Source: Mucilaginibacter rubeus
GTDB taxonomy: Bacteria; Bacteroidota; Bacteroidia; Sphingobacteriales; Sphingobacteriaceae
Length of the DNA stretch: 64,000 nucleotides
Assembly (NCBI RefSeq): GCF_003286415.2
Contig: NZ_CP043450.1
Span: forward strand, 1,240,001-1,304,000
Reading direction: 5' to 3'
Shown: positions 26,707 to 35,211 of the stretch, piece by piece
Numbering within the stretch: the first letter of the stretch is position 1
How the letters are laid out: each line of letters starts with the position of its first letter
Made by a program: the position numbers and the translations under genes
Notes under the pieces: model-generated
The model's input: only the letters and a program-made list of their open reading frames with translations
Databases searched by the model: none
What the model was told of the DNA's origin: nothing

Positions 26707-27189
26707 TTACCGACGTTCAAGTGTGATAAACGAATATTTATACTTGTTTTTTTCGTCGGGCTCAAAATCTTCACGATCTTTTTCCTGCCACTCATCAGGA
26801 TTTAACTCCGGGAAAAATGTGTCCCCTTCAAAATCCTGGTCTATTATGGTGAGATATATGCGGTTTGTAAGCGGAATAGACTGCCGGTAGATCTCGGCCC
26901 CGCCAACAACAAAAACTTCTTCCTCGGTTTTGCAAAGCTCAATGGCTGCCTCAATAGATGGCACTACCTCGCAACCCTCAATACTGATGGCCTGACGGGT
27001 AACAACAATATTGCGGCGCTTAGGCAAAGGCTTACCAACAGAATCAAAAGTTTTGCGGCCCATGATCACGGTATGCCCGGAAGTAACATCCTTGAAATGT
27101 TTCAGATCGTTAGGCAGGTACCAGAGTAGTTTATTGTCTTTGCCAATAGCATGGTTTTTGGCTATGGCTACGATGATGCTTAGTATCAT
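26707..27189 (-). CDS. folA: Dihydrofolate reductase
   Basis: The 160-residue enzyme reduces dihydrofolate with NADPH. The start is IIVAIAKNHAIGKDNKLLWY, followed by LPNDLKHFKDVTSGHTVIMG and RKTFDSVGKPLPKRRNIV, all standard DHFR motifs including the catalytic Asp of LPNDLKHFK. The NADPH-binding VFVVGGAEIY and the C-terminal strand are intact. It pairs functionally with thyA, 244 bp upstream on the same strand; thymidylate synthase produces the dihydrofolate that this enzyme recycles. Confidence 0.97.
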   Translation of the reverse strand: MILSIIVAIAKNHAIGKDNKLLWYLPNDLKHFKDVTSGHTVIMGRKTFDSVGKPLPKRRNIVVTRQAISIEGCEVVPSIEAAIELCKTEEEVFVVGGAEIYRQSIPLTNRIYLTIIDQDFEGDTFFPELNPDEWQEKDREDFEPDEKNKYKYSFITLERR

Positions 27190-27433
27190 TAGTTCATTAG
27201 TTCATTGGTTCATTGGTGCTAAGCAGATGAACCCGTGTGTTTTTTTTAGCTATGTTTTTCAAAGCGTCATTGCGAGGCACGAAGCAATCCCAAACTATAC
27301 AGAGTTGCTCTGCTAATCAGGGATTGCTTCGTGCCTCGCAATGACGTTTAGTTTATTTTTGTAAGGATAGTGAAATTCTATTAATTCTTAAGTCTGGCCA
27401 TAGGTAAGCACCAATGAACCAATGAACAAATGA
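27186..27433. repeat. Facing 8-bp arrays enclosing a REP-like palindrome, folA-thyA gap
   Basis: Words such as ATTAGTTC and ATTGGTTC repeat every eight bases at 27186-27220. The inverse words GAACCAAT and CACCAATG do the same at 27405-27432, ending at the thyA stop. Between them lies the palindrome at 27265-27346. The gap otherwise shows no gene. Confidence 0.75.
27265..27346. repeat. REP-like long palindrome, copy 2 (27-bp perfect arms)
   Basis: A 27-base arm beginning CGTCATTGCGAGGCACGAAG pairs perfectly with the arm at 27320-27346. The 28-base loop contains a second small hairpin, CAGAG-TTG-CTCTG. It is the best-preserved copy of the family in the window. Confidence 0.92.
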
Positions 27434-28255
27434 TTACACCGCCACTTCCGCCTTAATGTGTGGCCATGGATCATAGTTCTCGAGCGTGAAATCTTCAAAC
27501 TTGAACGAGAAGATATCTTTAACCTCCGGGTTGATTTTCATGGTTGGCAACGGACGCGGATCGCGGCTTAGTTGCAGACGTGCCTGCTCCATATGGTTGT
27601 TGTACAAATGGGCATCGCCAAAGGTGTGTACAAAGTCGCCAAGGTCAAGATCGCATACCTGCGCCATCATCATGGTGAGCAGGGCATAAGACGCAATGTT
27701 GAACGGAACTCCCAGAAATATATCAGCACTCCTTTGGTATAGCTGACAAGAGAGCTTTCCTTTAGTTTCGCCCTTTGTAGTATCGGGCGGAGCTACGTAA
27801 AACTGGAACAAGCTATGGCACGGCGGCAGGGCCATCTGGTTAACCTCGGCAACGTTCCATGCCGATACAATGATGCGGCGCGAGTCGGGGTTATTTTTAA
27901 GCTGGTTTACCACTTGTTTAATCTGGTCGATATGACCGCCATCTGGCGTTGGCCATGAGCGCCACTGTTTGCCGTACACCGGGCCAAGATCGCCGTTCTC
28001 GTCGGCCCATTCATCCCAGATGCGTACGCCGTTTTCTTTCAGGTAACGGATATTGCTGTCGCCGCTCAAAAACCAGATGAGCTCGTGAATAATAGATTTG
28101 AGGTGGAGCTTTTTGGTGGTCACCATCGGGAAACCATCCTTAAGGTTGAAACGCATCTGGTAGCCAAACACACTTACCGTACCGGTGCCGGTTCTGTCAT
28201 GCTTTTGCGCGCCGGTTTCCATCACATGCCTCATCAGGTCGAGATACTGTTTCAT
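27434..28255 (-). CDS. thyA: Thymidylate synthase
   Basis: The 273-residue enzyme methylates dUMP to dTMP using methylenetetrahydrofolate. Motifs include [18 protein letters not shown] at the start, [20 protein letters not shown], the catalytic Cys in [12 protein letters not shown], and [20 protein letters not shown]. The length is slightly above the 264 residues of E. coli because of an insert around [13 protein letters not shown] after the catalytic loop. It is encoded upstream of folA in the same direction. An octad array begins just after its stop. Confidence 0.97.
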   Translation of the reverse strand: MKQYLDLMRHVMETGAQKHDRTGTGTVSVFGYQMRFNLKDGFPMVTTKKLHLKSIIHELIWFLSGDSNIRYLKENGVRIWDEWADENGDLGPVYGKQWRSWPTPDGGHIDQIKQVVNQLKNNPDSRRIIVSAWNVAEVNQMALPPCHSLFQFYVAPPDTTKGETKGKLSCQLYQRSADIFLGVPFNIASYALLTMMMAQVCDLDLGDFVHTFGDAHLYNNHMEQARLQLSRDPRPLPTMKINPEVKDIFSFKFEDFTLENYDPWPHIKAEVAV

Positions 28256-28261
28256 TTTTTT

Positions 28262-28352
28262 AGTTGATTAGGTGAGTTGTTGATTAGGTGAGTGGTATAC
28301 AGGTTTATTGGATAGGACACCAATGAACTATTGAACCAATGAACTAATGAAC
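28262..28352. repeat. Facing 8-bp tandem arrays upstream of thyA
   Basis: AGTTGATT-AGGTGAGT occurs twice in succession at about 28262-28300. Words like GAACCAAT and GAACTAAT repeat every eight bases at 28320-28352 on the opposite orientation. The array lies between the start of thyA and ispE and is not an ORF. Confidence 0.65.
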
Positions 28353-28433
28353 ATTTTCAAAGGGCAAAGAAAAATAATCTACCTTTGGTTTCCTACGGAT
28401 GTTAGCAAATACATCACGTGTTAATTACTTTGT

Positions 28434-29234
28434 ATGATTTTATTTCCGAATGCAAAAATAAACATCGGCCTCAATATTACCGAACGCCGGCCGGATGGTT
28501 ATCATAATCTCGAAACCATTTTTTATCCTATTGATATTAAAGACGCCCTTGAAGTAGTAAAAAGCGACAAGCTCAGCTTTACCTCAACTGGTCTTGATAT
28601 TCCCGGACTAATGGAGGATAACCTGTGCGTTAAAGGCTACCACATGCTGAAGCAAGATTTCGATTTGCCGCCGGTTAGCATCCACTTGCATAAACATATC
28701 CCGATAGGCGCTGGGTTGGGCGGAGGCTCATCCGACGCTGCTTTTTTTATCAGGCTGATGAACGACGAATTTAAGCTTGATTTATCTGTTGATGAGATGA
28801 CAGATTACGCCCGCCGTCTCGGTGCTGACTGTGCTTTCTTTATTGAGAATAAACCGGTGTTTGCCTTTGAGCGTGGCGACGAATTTGAGAGCATTAAACT
28901 GGATCTGTCGGCTTATAAAATAGTGCTGGTAATGCCACCTGTTCACGTATCAACCGGCGAGGCTTTCAGGGGCATACAACCTGCTCCTGCAAAGGAGTCG
29001 TTATTTGATCTTATCAACGAGCCAATAGCCGACTGGAAGAAGTTTATCAAAAATGATTTTGAACAAACCGTGTTTAAAAATCACGTGGAGATCCGAGGTA
29101 TCAAAGCTACCCTTTATGAAGCCGGCGCCATCTACTCCAGCATGAGCGGAACCGGCGCGTCTGTATTCGGGATTTTTGCAGATACACCCGACCTGAAATT
29201 TTTAGAAACGGAGAACGAAGTGTTCTATTTATGA
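28434..29234 (+). CDS. ispE: 4-diphosphocytidyl-2-C-methyl-D-erythritol kinase
   Basis: The 266-residue GHMP kinase phosphorylates CDP-methylerythritol in the MEP pathway for isoprenoids. The start is MILFPNAKINIGLNITERRP (AKIN motif with the conserved Lys), followed by DGYHNLETIFYPI. The glycine-rich ATP loop is PIGAGLGGGSSDAAFFIRLM, and the C-terminal motif is SSMSGTGASVFGIF. The neighbours are unrelated in pathway. Confidence 0.96.
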   Translation: MILFPNAKINIGLNITERRPDGYHNLETIFYPIDIKDALEVVKSDKLSFTSTGLDIPGLMEDNLCVKGYHMLKQDFDLPPVSIHLHKHIPIGAGLGGGSSDAAFFIRLMNDEFKLDLSVDEMTDYARRLGADCAFFIENKPVFAFERGDEFESIKLDLSAYKIVLVMPPVHVSTGEAFRGIQPAPAKESLFDLINEPIADWKKFIKNDFEQTVFKNHVEIRGIKATLYEAGAIYSSMSGTGASVFGIFADTPDLKFLETENEVFYL

Positions 29235-29313
29235 TATCATTGTTGATGTCGGATTTCGGATGTTCAATTTCGGAATTAGCTGGATTTTAGAAGCTGCCTT
29301 GAGGTAAAAAAAG

Positions 29314-29395
29314 CGTCATTGCGAGGAACGAAGCAATCTCCGATTTACAGAGCGACTCTGTACAGTTTGGGATTGCTTCGTGCCTCGCAATGACG
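29314..29395. repeat. REP-like long palindrome, copy 3
   Basis: Arms beginning CGTCATTGCGAGGAACGAAG and ending CCTCGCAATGACG. The central loop again contains a 5-bp hairpin, CAGAG-CGA-CTCTG, with the same stem as copy 2 but a different loop. Confidence 0.9.
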
Positions 29396-29493
29396 TGGTG
29401 CTGTTAAACAGACTTGCGAAGTTTTTAAAACTTCGTAAGTCTTAAAATGAGGTTATCAGATAAGCAATTTTGTTTGCTCCATTACACACAAAA

Positions 29494-29543
29494 ATGCCGG
29501 ATGGTATATTGATCAATAGAACGATCAATACCTCATCCGGCAT
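29494..29543 (-). terminator. Probable terminator of the 3-hydroxyisobutyrate dehydrogenase-like gene
   Basis: ATGCCGGAT and ATCCGGCAT form the base of a stem, and inside it ATTGATC pairs with GATCAAT. On the minus strand a run of T follows (ATTTTTGTG). It lies 87 bp past the stop at 29630. Confidence 0.65.
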
Positions 29544-29629
29544 CTTAATTTTATATCGGGCATCAATCTCGAAATCCGTCAATCAAAAAATCCGAAATTG
29601 AACATCCGAAATCCGAAATCGAAAATAAA

Positions 29630-30517
29630 TCAAAGCCCCGCGTCTTCACTTACTCCGCGTGCTATTCCTTCTACCCAGTCGCTCTCGCCCCAGCCTTTGG
29701 CTACGGCGGTTAATAAGCGGCCGTGTACGGCGTTTGCGATTGGCATAGGCATCTCGCTTGTCTGCGATAATTTGAATGCAAGACGCGCGTCTTTATAGCC
29801 CAATTTTGACTTGAAGCCTACCGGCTCATACTGTTTACCGGCTATAAGCTTACCGTAGTTTTGAAAGATAGGAGCGTTGAAAAGTGTGGAGCCAAAAAAC
29901 TCGGAAACCTGAGTTCTGCTCAGTCCATTTTTTTCGGCGAGGGTAAATGCTTCGGCCATCATTTCCATGGATGCCATGATCATGAAATTGCCGGCTATTT
30001 TAACCACGTTTGCGCCACCTGCTGAGGTGCCAAAATCTATTACCGCCTGACCTAATAAATCAAGGATAGGGCGGGCGTCGGTCTTGGTTCTTTCGTCGCC
30101 CGAAACACAGATCCAAAGCTTACGTGCCCCGGCTGCTTCGGGCCTGCCGAACACCGGAGCGGCGAGATAACGGCTACCGGCCTGCTCGTGTAATTTAGCC
30201 AGTTCCTCCGAAGTTTGGGGCGAAATTGTGCTCATGGAGATGTGCACAGCATTTGGCTGTAGCGTTTTTAAAATTCCGCCGTCGCCTACAGCCGATTCTC
30301 GCAACACTTCATCATCCGACACCATTGTGATTAAAAATGGCACGTCGGCGGCCGCTTCGGCAGGGCTCAGGCACCTGGTTACGTTGTCGGTGCCAAGCTC
30401 GTCAATCTTTGAAAGTGTACGATTGTAAACCTGTAGGTGGTACCCCGAGTCGATCAGGTTTTTGGCCATGTTGATACCCATGTGGCCAAGGCCTATAAAT
30501 CCAATTCTTGTTTTCAT
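29630..30517 (-). CDS. Beta-hydroxyacid dehydrogenase (3-hydroxyisobutyrate dehydrogenase family)
   Basis: The 295-residue protein is an NAD(P)-dependent beta-hydroxyacid dehydrogenase. The N-terminal Rossmann motif is IGFIGLGHMGINMAKNLI, then VYNRTLSKIDEL, and the substrate loop is HISMSTISPQTSEEL. The catalytic Lys is in NVVKIAGNFM. The chain length fits the glyoxylate reductase and 3-hydroxyisobutyrate dehydrogenase family. The LapA-like gene ends 3 bp before its start, so they form one operon. The substrate is not set by sequence. Confidence 0.9.
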   Translation of the reverse strand: MKTRIGFIGLGHMGINMAKNLIDSGYHLQVYNRTLSKIDELGTDNVTRCLSPAEAAADVPFLITMVSDDEVLRESAVGDGGILKTLQPNAVHISMSTISPQTSEELAKLHEQAGSRYLAAPVFGRPEAAGARKLWICVSGDERTKTDARPILDLLGQAVIDFGTSAGGANVVKIAGNFMIMASMEMMAEAFTLAEKNGLSRTQVSEFFGSTLFNAPIFQNYGKLIAGKQYEPVGFKSKLGYKDARLAFKLSQTSEMPMPIANAVHGRLLTAVAKGWGESDWVEGIARGVSEDAGL

Positions 30518-30520
30518 ATG

Positions 30521-30799
30521 TTAGCTGATGTATTCCCTGTCTTCGTCGCTTAGTGTATCGGTGTTGTCTTTTTTGTGTAGGGCGTCATGATACCCTTCAA
30601 TATCATACTTCTGTTTTTTGGGCCAGGCGACAATCAGGCCGAGCACAAAACCCGTTATGGCAACTACAAGCATCATCATTAGTTTAGATACCCTGAAAGT
30701 GGCGAACAGAAATTTGAAGTAAACCTCATCTGTGTTTTGCATCAGGACGATGGTAAGCAAAACTGCGATGGCTACAATGACTATAGTTTTAATGCTCAT
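30521..30799 (-). CDS. LapA-domain-like small membrane protein
   Basis: This 92-residue protein has two membrane helices (TIVIVAIAVLLTIVLMQ and MMMLVVAITGFVLGLIVAWP) separated by a short loop, then a charged tail ending LSDEDREYIS. The pattern N-T-D-E-V-Y-F-K-F-L-F after the first helix is that of LapA/DUF1049 proteins, which are envelope proteins related to the lipopolysaccharide assembly protein LapA. It lies 3 bp before the dehydrogenase gene. Confidence 0.75.
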   Translation of the reverse strand: MSIKTIVIVAIAVLLTIVLMQNTDEVYFKFLFATFRVSKLMMMLVVAITGFVLGLIVAWPKKQKYDIEGYHDALHKKDNTDTLSDEDREYIS

Positions 30800-31807
30800 G
30801 ATGAATGTTGGTTTTAGAGTAATACAATATCCGCTTTTTAAATGTTTAATAAAAATTGATCTCCGGTAAATTGATGTCCCGAAATCTGATTGAGCCGGAG
30901 CGGTAGGAATCTTTGTCTTTTTACCTCCACTTATTTACTGCTGCCTACAGTGTGGGGTATTCTCGTTGCTTTTAAGATTTCGGCATTTCGTTTGGCCAAT
31001 GATAACGCTCCCAAAACAGAAGTAGGTCGAGCCGCATAAAACGTTGCGCCTTATTTTTTCAGGGCTAAGATTTGTGCACCCAACTTTCCCGCAGCTTGTG
31101 GTTTTGGCAAATTTTGATGCCTGAAATTTCTCCGGCACAATCGTACGAGAGTGAAAAAAAATCAATACGAAGGCGAGCTCTGTATACAAGCAGGAGAGAT
31201 GCGCTGATTTTTTTTGATTCCTGAATAATTACTTCACTACACTTTGTAAAACCATTGCTGTATTTACCTTGATTGAAACTTTTACCTTATGTAATATGAT
31301 TTAATTATTTGATTATTAAAATTATATAGTTGTTTTAAAAAGCGATAATTTTAATTACTAATATTTTTAGTTTTTTATGATTTTACTTAGCTTGCTTATT
31401 GTTGATTTATTGTTTATATAAACAATATAAATATCTCATTTTTAGTTTTATATTTTTGTTAATTAAATGTATATTTTAACTTTTAAAGTTTAAAATAATC
31501 GAATGAAATCCAATTTTATGAAATTGACTGTATGATTTTGTGATTTTAATTTGATACACTAAGTAAAAAATGGATTTTGTCGCTATTTTGCGCTGAAGTG
31601 TTGATTGAGCCCGGAATACCCAAAAAAATTAGAATCGCTCTGAGGGGCTAAAAATGGCCAAAACTGGTATGGGGAATTTGCCCCTATTTGGGGCTGGAAA
31701 TTATAAATACAGGAAAGATTTGAATTTTAAAACAGCTGTCCGATAGCCGGCGGAAGTACTTTTTTGGTAACCGATTTTATGAAGTGAGGATGTGGAAAAT
31801 GAAAAAA
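30800..31807. other. 1-kb gene-poor region with an AT-rich island
   Basis: About 30890-31200 has higher GC than the rest and open frames of under 85 codons that I do not think are genes; it reads like a decayed or repeat-derived segment. From about 31200 to 31600 the sequence is strongly AT-rich with no frame of note. It contains a 20-bp perfect palindrome at 31408-31427 (TATTGTTTATATAAACAATA). No RNA gene is recognisable. Confidence 0.55.
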
Positions 31808-32710
31808 TCAGACGCGGTTTTTACTCCTGGTAATTTGCTTCTGCGCTACGGGGTATAAAAAAATTGTAGATAAAATAAGGACTGCGCCACCCCAAAATCC
31901 CAGGGTCATTTTATTGATGTCTCCAAAAAAAATGAACGACATGATGATACCGTACACCGGTTCAAGGTTGGTGATGAGCGCCACCCGAAAGGCCGACAGT
32001 TCGCGCATTACGGATACACCCGCAACGTAAGCGAGCGATGTGCACACCGTTCCAAGCAGTACCAGGTAACCGATATCTGCGGGCTTCAACAGCATGGCCC
32101 GGGTATAGCCCGAGGTTATAAACAGGTATATGGAGATCCATACGAAGGCGCCGGAAAGCTCGTAAAATGCAATGACAGGAGCTTGTATTTTTTGTACCTG
32201 GCGCGAGTTTATGATAGAGAAAAGGCTTGCACAAACGGCACTCGAGAGCCCGGTTATTATACCCTTAGTGTATCTGCTTTCAAATTTAAAAATCAAAACG
32301 ATGCCGGTAATAATTAAAAGCCCGGCCAGGATCTCCAGTTTTGAAATGCTTTTTTTATTGATCAGCGGCTCAAAAATTGCCGTGAAAAGTGTGATGGATG
32401 AAAGGCAAACCAGCGTTACCGCGACGGTTGAAAGTTTGATTGCGGCGAAAAAAAGGATCCAATGAGCACCTACAATTGCGCCGGTAAGTACCAGTTTTAT
32501 CAGTGATTTTTTATCGATCTTAAAATCGGTTTTGTTGAATTTGAAATACAAAAACAACGAAACAAAGGCTATAAGTACCCTAAACCATACCAATTGTACG
32601 GCCGAAATACTGATCAAAGCGCCTAAAATTCCTGTAAATCCCCATACAAAAACCGTAAAATGAAGGATAATTAGGTTCTTATTTAAGGTAGAAGGGGTGT
32701 TTTGTGCCAC
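31808..32710 (-). CDS. EamA/DMT-superfamily transporter
   Basis: The 300-residue protein has ten predicted membrane helices in two repeats of five, the EamA fold. FTVFVWGFTGILGALISISA opens the first repeat, and IITGLSSAVCASLFSIINSR opens the second. It would export small metabolites or amino acids. The GTG start shares a base with the TAG stop of the upstream LptG-like gene (32710), so the genes are translationally coupled. The substrate is unknown. Confidence 0.88.
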   Translation of the reverse strand: MAQNTPSTLNKNLIILHFTVFVWGFTGILGALISISAVQLVWFRVLIAFVSLFLYFKFNKTDFKIDKKSLIKLVLTGAIVGAHWILFFAAIKLSTVAVTLVCLSSITLFTAIFEPLINKKSISKLEILAGLLIITGIVLIFKFESRYTKGIITGLSSAVCASLFSIINSRQVQKIQAPVIAFYELSGAFVWISIYLFITSGYTRAMLLKPADIGYLVLLGTVCTSLAYVAGVSVMRELSAFRVALITNLEPVYGIIMSFIFFGDINKMTLGFWGGAVLILSTIFLYPVAQKQITRSKNRV

Positions 32711-33813
32711 TATTTAGGTGCTTTTAAAAGTAGGTAATAGCCTAAAATACCGAAAATGATGTTAGGAATGAAAACGGCGATCAATGGAGACATGCCCCCT
32801 TTTATCGAAAATACCAGGGCAAACTTCTCTAATATAATATAGGCGAAGCATAATAATATACCTATACCCAGTGGTAAACCAACGCCTCCGCGTACCTTTC
32901 TTGATGATATGGAAACGCCAATTAGCGTGAGCACAAACGCCGATAAAGGGTACACAAACCGGTGGTATTTTTCAAAATAAATGGCCTTTAAATATTCGGG
33001 CCGGCGCAGTTTTTCTTTGTCGATATTTTTGTTCAGGTCGCTTAATGACATCGCCTGGTATACGTTATCATATACAATGAAATCGCTCGGGTGCATGTCT
33101 AAAACGGTATCTTTTGGCGCGTCACTTTTGATAAATTGCTCCTTCATTCCGTTCACATATTTGACGCTGTATGACATAAGCGACCACTTTCTTTTTACAG
33201 AATCATACTGAATCCTATCGGCGATTAGCTTTTCCCTTAACGTATCGCCGTTGAATTTTTCCATGATGAAATTATATCCAAGGTGTGTTGTTTCATCATA
33301 GTTGGCAAGATAAACAAAGGTATGTTTGTCAATTTGCATGTGTACTTCCAGCTTGGTGGGGTCGTTATCCATCATGCCGTTGGCGTTTTCGAAATCGATT
33401 TTGAGGCGGTTTGTATACGGAATGAGGTAAACATTTGCAAAAAATGACACCACAAATATGATAGTAGAAGCAATTGCATATGGTCGTAAAAAGCGGTTGA
33501 AACTTGCTCTTCCGCTCAGGATCGGGACGATTTCTGTCTGATTTGCCATCTTGGCTGTAAAGAAAATTACAGCCAAAAAGTTGATCAGCGGCGACAACAT
33601 GTTCAAATAAAACGGAACAAACCCGGCGTAATATCTGAATACAATATCGTGAAAGCTGGCGTGTTTATTCAGGAAGTTATCCAGCTTTTCCGATACATCA
33701 AATACCACAGATATCACCATAAAAATGCCCATGGTGAAGATGAAAGTACCCAGGTATTTTCCGATAATAAACCTATCGATGATCTTTAAATGTCTATGAA
33801 AAAAAGCTTTCAT
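32710..33813 (-). CDS. LptF/LptG-family (YjgP/YjgQ) permease
   Basis: The 367-residue protein belongs to the permease family whose members LptF and LptG extract lipopolysaccharide from the inner membrane. Three helices at each end (IIGKYLGTFIFTMGIFMVIS, IFFTAKMANQTEIVPILSG) flank a periplasmic beta-jellyroll (residues about 130-260). The segment RYYAGFVPFYLNMLSPLINF is typical. tgt is immediately upstream, a common pairing in Bacteroidota. LptG is somewhat more likely than LptF, but the sequence does not settle it. Confidence 0.88.
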   Translation of the reverse strand: MKAFFHRHLKIIDRFIIGKYLGTFIFTMGIFMVISVVFDVSEKLDNFLNKHASFHDIVFRYYAGFVPFYLNMLSPLINFLAVIFFTAKMANQTEIVPILSGRASFNRFLRPYAIASTIIFVVSFFANVYLIPYTNRLKIDFENANGMMDNDPTKLEVHMQIDKHTFVYLANYDETTHLGYNFIMEKFNGDTLREKLIADRIQYDSVKRKWSLMSYSVKYVNGMKEQFIKSDAPKDTVLDMHPSDFIVYDNVYQAMSLSDLNKNIDKEKLRRPEYLKAIYFEKYHRFVYPLSAFVLTLIGVSISSRKVRGGVGLPLGIGILLCFAYIILEKFALVFSIKGGMSPLIAVFIPNIIFGILGYYLLLKAPK

Positions 33814-33879
33814 CTATCGGTATTTTTTTGATTTTTTGATGTTCATTTTTGAGTTAAAATCTCTGAAATTTTTAATTGC

Positions 33880-35010
33880 TTACAAGCGTTGTCCCAGGCG
33901 TTTTACCATCATATTTTTCCAGTCGTAAAACTCGCCTGCAATGATTTTTTTTCTCGCTTCTTTAACCAGCCACAAATAAAAATGCAAATTATGCAAGGTT
34001 GCAATCTGTGCGCCAAGCATCTCTCCGGAATGAATTAAATGACGGAGATACGCCTTGCTGTAATCCCTGTCGGAAAACAAATCGCTGTCATCTTCAATGG
34101 CCGAGAAGTCGTTTTTCCACTTCTCGTTTTTGATGTTGATGATGCCGTTTTTTGTAAAAAGCATCCCATTACGCGCGTTACGGGTTGGCATAACACAATC
34201 AAACATATCAATACCAAGGGCTATATTTTCGAGGATGTTTACAGGCGTGCCTACACCCATTAAATAACGCGGTTTTTGCTGTGGCAATATATTGCATACA
34301 ATTTCGGTCATGGCATACATTTCTTCGGCTGGTTCACCTACAGAAAGGCCACCTATTGCATTGCCTTCACGCTCGTAAGAAGCAATAACTTCGGCTGAGC
34401 GTACGCGCAAATCTTTATATACCGAGCCTTGAACAATAGGGAAAAGTGTTTGGCTGTAACCGTACTTTGGCTCGGTGCTATCGAATCTGTCGCAGCAGCG
34501 TTTCAACCAACGGTGGGTCATTTCTATTGATCGTTTGGCATAGTTGTAATCGCATGGGTATGGAGTACATTCGTCAAACGCCATGATGATATCGGCGCCA
34601 ATTATGCGCTGAATATCCATAACATTTTCGGGCGTAAAGAGGTGTTTTGATCCGTCGATATGCGAGCGAAAAGTAACGCCTTCCTCTTTAATTTTACGTA
34701 CTTCGGTTAATGAATATACCTGGTAGCCGCCGCTATCGGTTAAGATAGGGCCGTCCCAGCCATTAAATTTATGCAGCCCTCCGGCACTTTCAAGGGTATT
34801 TAACCCGGGGCGCAAGTATAAATGGTAAGTGTTGCCAAGTATAATTTGCGCTGAAATATCCTGCTTAAGCTCATGTTGATGCACTGCTTTTACAGTACCT
34901 GCAGTACCTACAGGCATAAATATCGGGGTTTGTATAGTACCGTGGTCGGTAGTGATCTCGCCGGCGCGGGCCTTTGAAAGCGGATCTTGTGCTGTTAAGT
35001 TAAATTTCAT
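33880..35010 (-). CDS. tgt: tRNA-guanine (queuine) transglycosylase, lacking the zinc cysteines
   Basis: The 376-residue enzyme exchanges guanine 34 for preQ1 in Asp, Asn, His and Tyr tRNAs. Motifs are PIFMPVGTAGTVKAVHQHEL, ILTDSGGYQVYSL with the catalytic Asp, GGLSVGEPAEEM, and DCVMPTRNARNGMLF. The usual CxCxxC zinc site before the YSRAYL(R/H)HL motif is replaced by DSDLFSDRDYSKAYLRHL: no cysteine remains there, although the distal His in ATLHNLHFY is kept. It heads the lptG/EamA operon. Confidence 0.93.
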   Translation of the reverse strand: MKFNLTAQDPLSKARAGEITTDHGTIQTPIFMPVGTAGTVKAVHQHELKQDISAQIILGNTYHLYLRPGLNTLESAGGLHKFNGWDGPILTDSGGYQVYSLTEVRKIKEEGVTFRSHIDGSKHLFTPENVMDIQRIIGADIIMAFDECTPYPCDYNYAKRSIEMTHRWLKRCCDRFDSTEPKYGYSQTLFPIVQGSVYKDLRVRSAEVIASYEREGNAIGGLSVGEPAEEMYAMTEIVCNILPQQKPRYLMGVGTPVNILENIALGIDMFDCVMPTRNARNGMLFTKNGIINIKNEKWKNDFSAIEDDSDLFSDRDYSKAYLRHLIHSGEMLGAQIATLHNLHFYLWLVKEARKKIIAGEFYDWKNMMVKRLGQRL

Positions 35011-35211
35011 TTTAGGGTTGCAAAATTAGCAAAAAAAAGCCTCCCGACCGTTCTTTCAAGGGCGTCATTACGATAAAAGCTATTTATAAAGGTGCTGAAT
35101 ATTAAAACCATGTTAATTAATGGCCTTTATTTTACGGGAATAAAATAAGAGCATATTAAACTTCAAATTAACGCTGATATTGGCAGTTAATTTCATTGAT
35201 TTTTAACAAAT

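Larger units (their letters stand above)
29235..29629. repeat. 395-bp gene-free region packed with four repeat types
   Basis: Between ispE and the dehydrogenase lie: GGATTTCG/AATTTCG heptad words at about 29245-29285 and their inverted forms at 29575-29629, including a 25-base exact inverted pair (29250-29274 and 29591-29615); the REP-like palindrome at 29314-29395; a near-perfect palindrome at 29406-29439 (AGACTTGCGAAGTTTT with its inverse, one mismatch); and a terminator-like hairpin at 29494-29543. Confidence 0.8.

Noticed and set aside
30935..31189. 84-codon minus-strand frame as a gene
   Set aside because: It has no recognisable domain, its composition (many Cys and Ser) is unlike neighbouring proteins, and it lies in what looks like a decayed or repeat segment.
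31200..31600. Replication origin in the AT-rich island
   Set aside because: No DnaA boxes or replication genes (dnaA, dnaN) are seen nearby.
35062..35080. Further REP-like copy (GTCATTACGATAAAAGC)
   Set aside because: Only a partial match of about ten bases; no inverted arm follows.
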